DNA of 64,000 nt from an uncultured Pedosphaera sp. (lineage in GTDB: Bacteria; Verrucomicrobiota; Verrucomicrobiia; Limisphaerales; Pedosphaeraceae). The position numbers and the translations under genes are program-made. The notes below the pieces were generated by a model. It was not told where the DNA came from. It was given only the letters and a program-made list of their open reading frames with translations, and did not search any database. The stretch spans positions 248,001 through 312,000 of the forward strand of contig CAIXFN010000014.1 in NCBI GenBank assembly GCA_903918755.1, given 5' to 3'. Of the stretch, positions 49,071-56,706 are shown in pieces. Positions within the stretch are counted from its first letter, which is position 1, and each line of letters opens with the position of its first letter.

Positions 49071-50441
49071 ATGCCACCACTGGTTCGTGGATGTTTTACT
49101 CTCCTGCTAACCGCCATCGTTTGTGGAATGTTTATTTCCAACTCCCCGGCGGCGGGGGTTCCGGATGTGGTCATTCCCGAGGTGACCGAGGATTGGGGTG
49201 ATCCCGGGCAGATGGATCGCCTGGCGGTGATTGAACATACCATGCGGTCCTACCATGGGCCGAGCCATTCGGGGGTGAATCCGGGTACGCTGACCGGCAA
49301 GGTAATGGCCGGCTATCAAGGCTGGTTTGCCGCCCGGGGCGACGCATCGCAGCGGGGTTGGGCTCATTGGGAACTGCAGGGCCGGTTTGAACCGGGAAGC
49401 TGCAAGATTGATCTCTGGCCGGATGTCCGGGAGCTTTCCTCCCCGGAACGCTATGCCACCCCGTTTTTGCATGCCGATGGCCGGAACGCGGAAGTTTTCA
49501 GCTCTTTTAATCGCCGCACCGTTCTCCGGCATTTCCAATGGATGCAGGAGTACGGTCTGGACGGGGTATTCGTGCAACGATTCATCACCGAAACCGCCGG
49601 GGCCAAATCTCTGCGCCATGTCAACGTCGTCTTGGACCACTGCCGCGAGGGCGCGAACCTTTATGGTCGCACCTACGCCGTCATGTATGACTTGAGCGGC
49701 TTGGGGAGCAATCAAATCCAACGGGTAGTGGAAGATTGGAAGTTGCTCGTGGACCGCATGCACATCACCGGCGATCCGGCTTACTTGCACCATAACGGCA
49801 GACCCGTGGTCTCCGTCTGGGGCCTCGGCTTCAATGACCGGCGCCGCTACACCCTCAGCGAAGGAGCGGAGTTGGTAAAATTTCTGAAAGATGACCCAAA
49901 ATATGGCGGTTGCACCGTCATGCTGGGGGTCCCAACTTATTGGCGGACGTTAACGCGCGACACTCTGAATGACCCTGCTTTACATGAGCTCATTCTCCAG
50001 GCGGATATCGTCAGCCCCTGGACCGTGGGGCGGTATTCCAACGACCGGGAAGTGGCCGATTACGCAGAGAAGACCATGAAACCGGATGCCCAATGGTGTC
50101 GGGAGCATGGCAAGGATTTCCTCCCCGTGGTTTTCCCCGGTTTTAGTTGGCATAACATGTTTCCGGCTTCCCGCAGCAACCAGATCCCCCGCCGCCACGG
50201 GGAATTCCTTTGGGGGCAATTTGTGCAAGCCCGCAAAGCCGGGGTCTCGATGGTCTATCAGGCCATGTTCGACGAAGTCGACGAAGGCACCGCCATCTTT
50301 AAATGTACCGATGACCCGCCCATCGGCGCTTCCCAATTTGTGAACCTCGAGGGTCTTCCCAGCGATTTTTACCTGAAGTTGGTCGGCCAGGGGGGGAAAC
50401 TGATTCGGGGAGAGATCCCGGTTACCGATAAATTTCCATGA
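49071..50441 (+). CDS. Secreted glycoside hydrolase family 71/99-like protein
   Basis: 456 residues from the ATG at 49071, with a signal peptide ending near FISNSPAAG. The mature part has VMAGYQGWFAARGD, HFQWMQEYGLDGVFVQRF, KNPK-like VWGLGFNDR and the VSMVYQAMFDEVDEGTAIF segment. These fit the GH71/GH99-like family (alpha-1,3-glucanase or endo-alpha-mannanase type). The acidic residues in MFDEVDE are the likely catalytic or binding cluster. It is exported and would act on polysaccharides outside the cytoplasm; the exact substrate is open. Confidence 0.8.
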   Translation: MPPLVRGCFTLLLTAIVCGMFISNSPAAGVPDVVIPEVTEDWGDPGQMDRLAVIEHTMRSYHGPSHSGVNPGTLTGKVMAGYQGWFAARGDASQRGWAHWELQGRFEPGSCKIDLWPDVRELSSPERYATPFLHADGRNAEVFSSFNRRTVLRHFQWMQEYGLDGVFVQRFITETAGAKSLRHVNVVLDHCREGANLYGRTYAVMYDLSGLGSNQIQRVVEDWKLLVDRMHITGDPAYLHHNGRPVVSVWGLGFNDRRRYTLSEGAELVKFLKDDPKYGGCTVMLGVPTYWRTLTRDTLNDPALHELILQADIVSPWTVGRYSNDREVADYAEKTMKPDAQWCREHGKDFLPVVFPGFSWHNMFPASRSNQIPRRHGEFLWGQFVQARKAGVSMVYQAMFDEVDEGTAIFKCTDDPPIGASQFVNLEGLPSDFYLKLVGQGGKLIRGEIPVTDKFP

Positions 50442-50624
50442 ACTGCCATTTGAATCTGTACCGCTGGCACCCGGGCCGGTCCGGGCCGATTTGCTTTTTC
50501 CCCGGTTCGCACTCGCATTCTGTTGTTGGTACGAGTCCTGCTGTAGCGTCACTTTGGCAGGGAAACCCGGTTTCCGGTCGTCGTCGACCATCTGCGTGGT
50601 CGACCCGTCCTTGAAAATAGGCCT

Positions 50625-50653
50625 TTGACAGGGCGCGGATTCACTCCTAGCCT
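50625..50653 (+). promoter_or_regulatory. Sigma-70 promoter of the NtrC-type regulator
   Basis: TTGACA (50625-50630), a 17-base spacer and TAGCCT (50648-50653). The ATG follows at 50671, so the leader is about 10 bases. Confidence 0.5.
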
Positions 50654-50670
50654 CCCGGTATCAAGCTCTT

Positions 50671-52095
50671 ATGGGCACAGATCAATTAATCAGCAATCCA
50701 GTGGGCGGCGCCGAAAGCGGCCGTCGCAAGCCCGTTCGCATCCTTGTGGCGGACGACGATGAGTCGATTCGCCGTCTGCTCGAATACAGCCTGCGTAGTG
50801 CCGGTTACGACCCGGTGGTGGCGCGTCACGGCGGGGAAGCCATCGCCTTGTCCGGGCGGGAATTCGCTTGTGCCCTGATCGACCTCAAGATGCCCGAAGC
50901 GGATGGTTTAACGGTATTGCGCCAACTCAAGGCCCAGCATCCCGATCTGCCCGTCATCATCATTTCCGCCGTAGGCCAGATTCGGGAGGCCGTCTCCGCG
51001 GTGAAGCAGGGGGCTTTTGAATTCATTGCCAAACCCTTCGAATTGGAGGAGTTGCTCGCCGTGGTGAGTTCCGCCCTCCAGTTGGGCCGCGCCCTCCGCG
51101 AGAATCGTGAGTTGCGGGAAGCCGTCTCCGTGCCCGCTCCCGATGAAAGTTTCGTCGGCATTTCTCCGGCCGCTGAAAGACTCCGCCAGACCGTGCGAAC
51201 CATCGGCCCGCGGGATTCCACGGTGCTCCTGACCGGCGAAAGCGGCGTCGGCAAGAGTTTGCTGGCGCGCATGATTCACCGGGCCAGCCTACGGGCCGGC
51301 AAGCCGTTCGTGACCACCAGTTGCCCCGCGTTGCCGAGCGAATTGCTGGAATCGGAAATGTTCGGGCATGAGCGCGGGGCTTTCACCGGGGCCGTGAACC
51401 GCCGCATCGGCCGTTTTGAAATGGCCAGCGGGGGCACCCTTTTTCTGGACGAGATCGCCGAGTTGCCGCTCGCGCTTCAGGCCAAATTGTTGAATGTATT
51501 GCATGACCGGCAGTTTCATCGCGTGGGGGGCTCGGAACTGCAGACGGCCGACATCCGCCTGGTGGCGGCGACCAATGCCGATCTGGCCGAAAAAGTGGAC
51601 CGGAAGGAATTTCGTGCCGATCTCTACTACCGGATCAATGTCATCCCCCTCGTCATCCCTCCTTTGCGCGAGCGCATCGAGGATTTGCCTTTGCTGGCCG
51701 AGCAAGTCCTGGCTAAGGGAGCTGCGGCCGAAGGGCGTGAACCCCTGCGCCTGAGCCCAGGTGCCTTGGACGCCATGTCTCATTACTCCTGGCCCGGGAA
51801 CATTCGGGAACTCCAAAATGTGCTGGAGCGCGCTTCCGCATTCTGTGGCGGTTCCCAGATTCGTCCGGAGGACCTGCCCGAGGAAATCAACCGTACGCCC
51901 CGCACCGTCGTCCATCCAGACCCCAAGCATCCCGTGGTCCCCCAATTGGGCGGTTGGGCGCTGGAAGATGTGGAGCGATTGTGCTTGGAGCAAACGTTGG
52001 TCCTTTGCGGCGGCAATAAGGTTGCTGCCGCCCGGTCCCTGGGCGTAACGGAGAAAACCGTTTACAATAAGATCGCCCGGTTGGGACTGCGCTGA
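50671..52095 (+). CDS. NtrC-family sigma-54-dependent response regulator
   Basis: 474 residues. The receiver domain (about 22-138) has RILVADDDES, phospho-Asp71 in ALIDLKMPE and the Lys in FIAKPF. The AAA+ domain has Walker A GESGVGKS (189-196), the sigma-54 contact loop GAFTGA (236-241) and Walker B GGTLFLDEIAE. The Fis-type helix-turn-helix lies at the C-terminus (NKVAAARSLGVTEKTVYNKI). It is a full enhancer-binding activator. The adjacent histidine kinase gene and its sigma-54 promoter 180 bases downstream suggest that it activates its own partner. Confidence 0.95.
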   Translation: MGTDQLISNPVGGAESGRRKPVRILVADDDESIRRLLEYSLRSAGYDPVVARHGGEAIALSGREFACALIDLKMPEADGLTVLRQLKAQHPDLPVIIISAVGQIREAVSAVKQGAFEFIAKPFELEELLAVVSSALQLGRALRENRELREAVSVPAPDESFVGISPAAERLRQTVRTIGPRDSTVLLTGESGVGKSLLARMIHRASLRAGKPFVTTSCPALPSELLESEMFGHERGAFTGAVNRRIGRFEMASGGTLFLDEIAELPLALQAKLLNVLHDRQFHRVGGSELQTADIRLVAATNADLAEKVDRKEFRADLYYRINVIPLVIPPLRERIEDLPLLAEQVLAKGAAAEGREPLRLSPGALDAMSHYSWPGNIRELQNVLERASAFCGGSQIRPEDLPEEINRTPRTVVHPDPKHPVVPQLGGWALEDVERLCLEQTLVLCGGNKVAAARSLGVTEKTVYNKIARLGLR

Positions 52096-52113
52096 GTGCC
52101 CTGCCGGCCCTGA

Positions 52114-52138
52114 CCGGAAGCCTTCCCCGGAACCTTCC
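52114..52138 (+). repeat. Tandem dyad repeats, possible activator-binding site
   Basis: CCGGAAGCCTTCC (52114-52126) is directly followed by CCGGAACCTTCC (52127-52138). Each copy is itself an inverted repeat (GGAAG-C-CTTCC and GGAA-CC-TTCC). The pair lies about 135-160 bases upstream of the -24 element, the usual distance of an NtrC-type enhancer site. Confidence 0.4.
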
Positions 52139-52271
52139 CCACGCGAAATCCGTCGCCTACCTCGCGATTGCGCTTGGTATTGGCTTCGCGCATTTACCCA
52201 TTCAAGTCCTGCTCGTCCGAATTTCCAAGTCTTCAGCCGCCGGGGCTCGAGCTATTCCCTCGGACTTTTTC

Positions 52272-52288
52272 TTGGCATTTCAACTGCT
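52272..52288 (+). promoter_or_regulatory. Sigma-54 promoter upstream of HNOBA kinase 1
   Basis: TTGGCATTTCAACTGCT has the required GG and GC ten bases apart and matches the YTGGCACG-N4-TTGCW consensus well. It is 245 bases before the kinase ATG at 52533 and directly after an NtrC-type activator gene. Confidence 0.6.
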
Positions 52289-52426
52289 CATGGTGGCGCC
52301 AATGCTGCCGGAAATTTGGTGAATTGATAAAATCATGAGCAAATTAATTAGGCACTTAGGGATGGGATTGAAAAAATTACACCCCTGTTTATCCCTGCAT
52401 GATATTTTTTTTAGCCTCTTCGCCGG

Positions 52427-52442
52427 ATCACATCGATGTGAT
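52427..52442 (+). promoter_or_regulatory. Perfect 16-base palindrome in the kinase leader
   Basis: ATCACATCGATGTGAT is perfectly self-complementary, about 90 bases before the kinase start and downstream of the sigma-54 promoter. It looks like an operator for a dimeric regulator; the half-site order is opposite to that of CRP. Confidence 0.4.
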
Positions 52443-52532
52443 TGCTTGTGCGGTTGAGCAATGTGGATAATTCATAAAAATAATACAGCTTCCTAACCGG
52501 CTTACCGAGTATTTACGCCAAATCTGAAGGGG

Positions 52533-54620
52533 ATGATGAACGCTGGATTGGGCATTTCCGCATCGCAAAGTGACTGGGCTTTTCCGGTGGTTCATCCGCT
52601 TTCTCCGGCTGAGATTGCGTCGATCTTTCCTTTTTATCTGGGATTCGACGCGGCCGGTCGAATCGCCCATTTCGGTGGCAAAGTCCCGGAAATCTGTCCC
52701 GGCTTGCGCAGCGGCGAGTTGCTTTCGGCCCGTTTCGAGTTTCTCCGTCCCAAGGTCGACTTCACCCCGGCCAGTTTTGCGTCACTCGCACGGTTGCCGG
52801 GTGAGTTTGTCCTCTTGCGTTGTCGCTTCTCGGGCCGGCTGCTGCGGGGCCAGGTCTTGGTCCGCTCGGGCGGCCAGGATTTTCTGTTTCTGGGTACGCC
52901 TTGTCCCATCCCCAACTATGTGGCGGCAGGCTTCGACCACGGGCTCGTGGACCCCATGGCGGTTGCTTCCCACCCGATGGGGACCGTGAGCGATAGCGAG
53001 GCACTGCCCGCAATTCATGCCTTGCAGGCTGGGATGGAGGGGCTCCGGAGGTTAAACGAAGATCTTTACCGGAAAAACGTGGAACTGCGCGAGGCCAATC
53101 GGGAATTACAGGAACGCCACGCGGCACTTCAGCAGCAGGAAGCCCACATTCGCCTGATGAGCCTCGTTGCTTCCCACACCGAGCATGGAATCGTGATCAC
53201 TGATGTCGCGGGCCGGACGCTTTGGATCAACGCCGGCTTCACTCAATTAACGGAATACTCCCTCGCGGAACTCCTCGGGCGCACTCCCGGTTCGGTCCTG
53301 CAGGGACCCGCGTCTGACCCCGAGGTTGTTGCCTACATTCGAGGGCGGATGCACGAGTGCCTGCCCTTTCAGGCCGAGTTGATCAATTACACGAAATCTG
53401 GGCGGACTTACTGGGTCAGTTTGGAGGTTCAACCGGTTTATGATTCCCACGGTACGGTCACGAATTTTTTGGCCATCGAACGGGATATCAGTGAGCGCAA
53501 ACGCATTGAGGCCGAACTCACTTCTCAGCGGGAGTTGCTCCTGGCCACTCTATCCAGCATGCTGGATGGCATCATTGTTGTGGATGAACAAATGCGCATC
53601 CGCCTCGTCAATCCCGCCGCGGCAAGAATCACCGGCTGGGAGCCAACGGCGGCCGCCGGCCGCCTGTTGAGTGAGATCTTCACCCAAATCAGTGAGCCCG
53701 GCATCCCTGGGAATCCGCCCGAAACTCCCCCGCAATGGATGACCACCGCCTTCTCCCGCGGGGCGGTGGCCGGCGATCCGGCTTCCTTGCCGGAAAGCGT
53801 GCTCCTCCGCACGGCGAAAGGGGAGTGTTACTCGGTGGCGGCCAGCGCCGTGCCGCTGCTCGGTAAAGCGGGTGAAATCAGCGGCGGTCTGCTGGTCTTG
53901 CGCGACGTCTCGGCCGGCATGGAATTGGAACAAATGCGGGAGGATCTCGTGCAGGCCGTTTCCCACGAACTCCGCACCCCTCTGACATCCATTCTCGGTT
54001 TCCTCCCGGCGTTGCTCGAAGACCAGGAACTTTCCCGGGGTAAACAACTGGAATTCCTTAACATCATTAACCTGCAGGCCACCCGGATTCGCCATTTGGT
54101 TGAAAACATCCTCGAAATCTCCCGGGTGGAGTCCCGCAACTCAACCTTTGTGGACGTTCCCCTCGATTTGCGGCAGGTGGCGCAGGCCAGTTTGCAGGAA
54201 GTGCAATCTCAGGCGGGCGCCAAGTCGGTGCAAATTTTGCTGGATTTGCCCGCTACTCCCCTGGGATTTTGCGGCGACGCCGTGGAACTTCAGTCCGTGA
54301 TCACCAATCTGCTGACGAATGCCATCAAATTCACCCCCGCCCGGGGGACCGTGGATCTGCAACTCCGGCAAGGGAACGGTGAATTCACCATTGTCGTCCA
54401 GGATACCGGCACGGGGATTCCCCCGGAGGCTTTGGACCATATCTTTGAAAAATTCTACCGGGTCCGCCAACCGGGATCCCAAGTTCCGGGAACCGGTCTC
54501 GGTCTGGCGATCGTGCGGCGCATCGTCCAGCATTATCACGGCCACATTGAAGTGGAAAGCGCCCCCGGGGCCGGTGCTTGCTTCCGGATTTATCTGCCTT
54601 CCTCCACGACGCGTGGTTGA
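52533..54620 (+). CDS. HNOBA-like sensor histidine kinase 1 (HNOBA-PAS-PAS-HisKA-HATPase)
   Basis: 695 residues, no membrane segment. Residues 25-150 resemble the HNOBA domain of guanylate cyclases: FPFYLGFDAAGRI, FEFLRPKVDFTPASF, RLLRGQVLV, DFLFLGTPC, then a Gly-Leu block. A coiled coil (about 165-205) follows, as in the cyclases. Two PAS domains (about 208-325 and 330-450) come next. HisKA has His478 in SHELRTPLTS. The HATPase has NLLTNAIKFT, DTGTGIPP and GTGLGLAIV. It lies downstream of the NtrC-type regulator and is its likely partner. It is paralogous to the kinase at 56597-58702. No haem-NO (H-NOX) gene is in the window. Confidence 0.9.
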   Translation: MMNAGLGISASQSDWAFPVVHPLSPAEIASIFPFYLGFDAAGRIAHFGGKVPEICPGLRSGELLSARFEFLRPKVDFTPASFASLARLPGEFVLLRCRFSGRLLRGQVLVRSGGQDFLFLGTPCPIPNYVAAGFDHGLVDPMAVASHPMGTVSDSEALPAIHALQAGMEGLRRLNEDLYRKNVELREANRELQERHAALQQQEAHIRLMSLVASHTEHGIVITDVAGRTLWINAGFTQLTEYSLAELLGRTPGSVLQGPASDPEVVAYIRGRMHECLPFQAELINYTKSGRTYWVSLEVQPVYDSHGTVTNFLAIERDISERKRIEAELTSQRELLLATLSSMLDGIIVVDEQMRIRLVNPAAARITGWEPTAAAGRLLSEIFTQISEPGIPGNPPETPPQWMTTAFSRGAVAGDPASLPESVLLRTAKGECYSVAASAVPLLGKAGEISGGLLVLRDVSAGMELEQMREDLVQAVSHELRTPLTSILGFLPALLEDQELSRGKQLEFLNIINLQATRIRHLVENILEISRVESRNSTFVDVPLDLRQVAQASLQEVQSQAGAKSVQILLDLPATPLGFCGDAVELQSVITNLLTNAIKFTPARGTVDLQLRQGNGEFTIVVQDTGTGIPPEALDHIFEKFYRVRQPGSQVPGTGLGLAIVRRIVQHYHGHIEVESAPGAGACFRIYLPSSTTRG

Positions 54621-54672
54621 GGGGGGATGGAACGCGAATTCCCGTTCCGCCAGGGGGATCCCCCCATCCGGC

Positions 54673-56706
54673 TCAAGGCACCACCAGGTAGGCATTGCCC
54701 CAATCACAGTCGGTGTTCGACGTCGGTCCCTGAAATGCCGCACTCATCACCTCCAGCGTCAGGACCTGGCCGCCCCAGACTGGGAGGTCGATAACCTGGG
54801 TGGCCGAGCCCTTGCCCAACATGCCGGAATCGTATTGCAGAATGCCATCCACCCAGACCCAGAAAACGGTGTGGGATCGGTCTGTCACCAGGTCATCAAT
54901 CCCGATTTCCGCATGGAACGTGCTGGCTAGTCCGCCCAGGGCGAACTGGAGCCAGCCGTTGGCCATCATCCCGATGCCTTTTTCATAATGCCGGGCGTTG
55001 ATCGACATGGGCTGCTGGCCCGTTGCCCGATCCCGCGCTGGCCACCAATCCCCGGCGTGTTGAAAGAGAATGGCTGATCCGTTCGTCCATCCCGCGAGGT
55101 AACCCAGGTCGGAAAGATAATTTGTTCCGCGGGACAGGAAGGGCGGAGCCCCCGCCGTGATCGTCACCAACTGGCAATCCTGGGGGCCCAAAGTCACCGA
55201 ATAACTGTCCGTAAAATTGCCCACGTTCGCATGTTGAAACAAATCCCGCACCAGCGCCGGGCGGTTGGAAAGTCCGATGGCGCTCCAGGGCACGGTGATG
55301 GTCTGCGAACTGTTGGTGCTGCGGTTCAGGCAGCACACGGCCTTCACATCGCCCGTCCGCGTTCCCAGGGGTTTGCACCAAACCTGGCCCAGTCCGCTCG
55401 CATTTGCCGCCACCAGGGTCCCCTGGATTCCTGCCGCGTCCTGGTGCACGGCGATTACTTCTGAATTGGTCAGGTAATAGAGCGCCGTCAAGGGGAGTCC
55501 TTGCAAGGGCGGGATGCCGCTCCACATCAGGTTGCAGGCCAGAACGGAAAACATCGCCATCTCGGGCTTCGCGAATCCCCCGGGCCAGTAACTGGGATCC
55601 GCCGCGTCCGGATCATTCCAATGTCCCGGTCCCACCGTGTCCGCATATTGCGCTATGTAGTCAATATGTTGGAGCAATATCTCCCAACCACTATAGTGGA
55701 TGCCGGCGATGCTCACCCCCCCGGGGAGCAGGTCGGTCAGGCGATTTACCCCGCCGTTGCCCCGCCAGGAGCTGGTCTCGGCCGGAATCCAGGGCTCGAA
55801 ATCACCATAACTCGGTGCGAAAAACAACGCCCTTCCTGTTGCCCGGAACGCATTGCCAAACAGCTCGAAATCGATGCGCGAGTCCCCATCAAATTTTACA
55901 TAGTCCACCCCCCATTTGGCGTAGGTTAATCCGTCCTGGGCCAGGTGGCCCCCGGAGCCGATGAAACCATGATAGTTGGTGGCCGATCCTGTGTACAAAC
56001 CGAGCTTCAAACCCCGCGCGTGCAGATAATCCGCCAGATAGGCCATGCCATGCGGAAAATTGGTGCTGATGACGGGGGTTCCGTCCGCGTTCCGATCATT
56101 GGCGGTCCAACCCTGGTCGAGGACCACATATTGGTAGCCCGCTGCCCGCATGCCATTGGTGGCCATGGCATCCGCGATCGCCAGGATCAGACTTTCGCTA
56201 ATCGAGGCGCCATTGCCGATCCAGGAATTGTAGCCCAACGCCGGCGTCCGGGCCGGCGCCGCATAGGCTCCGGCGGGTGGGGGATGTTCATATTCATTGG
56301 TCCCGTTTGCGCGAAACATCATCGGCTTTCGCCGATTGACGTTCACAATGAACGCGTCCTGCCCGGGCGCCCCGGTCGCCACGGGATAAAATACTGGGGG
56401 AAAAACTGCGGCGCTTGATTCGATCCGGTACGTCCAATCCGGCTTGCTGCCTTGCAACCGCAAAACCATCTGGTTCGTTCCGGGTACGCGTGCCGTTTGG
56501 AGGGTAAGTTGGGCTTCCGCACCCCAGCCCAATAGGAGAATCCCCGCCAGCCAGCCCCGCAGAGCCAGACGCCGCAGCGCTTTCTGGACGAACGATTCAG
56601 CTCCCCTGGACCGTGCCGACGGAGTCCCGGACCGGGTTTCTGCGTGGCAGAATGACCCGGAAGCACGATCCCTGATCAACGATGCTTTCGACTTCAATGC
56701 GGCCAT
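54673..56706 (-). CDS. Secreted GH27-type alpha-galactosidase-like protein with NPCBM-like domain
   Basis: About 677 residues if the ATG at 56706 is used. That start, like TTG at 56679, lies inside the preceding kinase gene. After the kinase stop no ATG, GTG or TTG precedes the signal peptide (hydrophobic run ending GWGAEA), although an AGGGGAG lies at the kinase stop. The barrel has TPALGYNSWIGNG, VVLDQGWTANDRN, the nucleophile Asp in DYVKFDGD (near 55888) and GPGHWNDPDAAD. At the GH27 acid/base position (WRxxxD) the sequence is WRGNGG, so that Asp seems to be missing. The C-terminal 150 residues look like an NPCBM sugar-binding domain. It would be co-transcribed with sensor kinase 2. Confidence 0.8.
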   Translation of the reverse strand: MAALKSKASLIRDRASGSFCHAETRSGTPSARSRGAESFVQKALRRLALRGWLAGILLLGWGAEAQLTLQTARVPGTNQMVLRLQGSKPDWTYRIESSAAVFPPVFYPVATGAPGQDAFIVNVNRRKPMMFRANGTNEYEHPPPAGAYAAPARTPALGYNSWIGNGASISESLILAIADAMATNGMRAAGYQYVVLDQGWTANDRNADGTPVISTNFPHGMAYLADYLHARGLKLGLYTGSATNYHGFIGSGGHLAQDGLTYAKWGVDYVKFDGDSRIDFELFGNAFRATGRALFFAPSYGDFEPWIPAETSSWRGNGGVNRLTDLLPGGVSIAGIHYSGWEILLQHIDYIAQYADTVGPGHWNDPDAADPSYWPGGFAKPEMAMFSVLACNLMWSGIPPLQGLPLTALYYLTNSEVIAVHQDAAGIQGTLVAANASGLGQVWCKPLGTRTGDVKAVCCLNRSTNSSQTITVPWSAIGLSNRPALVRDLFQHANVGNFTDSYSVTLGPQDCQLVTITAGAPPFLSRGTNYLSDLGYLAGWTNGSAILFQHAGDWWPARDRATGQQPMSINARHYEKGIGMMANGWLQFALGGLASTFHAEIGIDDLVTDRSHTVFWVWVDGILQYDSGMLGKGSATQVIDLPVWGGQVLTLEVMSAAFQGPTSNTDCDWGNAYLVVP

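Larger units (their letters stand above)
52096..52532 (+). other. Regulatory spacer between regulator and kinase genes
   Basis: 437 bases with no gene I can support. It holds tandem dyad repeats (52114-52138), a sigma-54 promoter (52272-52288), an AT-rich leader and a perfect 16-base palindrome (52427-52442). Confidence 0.6.

Noticed and set aside
50464-50480. A TGGCAC-containing sequence upstream of the NtrC-type regulator, similar to a sigma-54 -24 box
   Set aside because: The base pair ten positions after GG is GG, not GC, so the -12 element is missing. A TTGACA promoter closer to the gene is a better candidate.
52427-52442. CRP-type binding site
   Set aside because: The half-sites read TCACA then TGTGA, opposite to the CRP order, with a four-base spacer.
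54654-54665. GGGGGATCCCCC palindrome between the convergent kinase 1 and GH27-type genes, as a terminator
   Set aside because: No T-run on either side and only a very short loop; it could be chance in a GC-rich gap.
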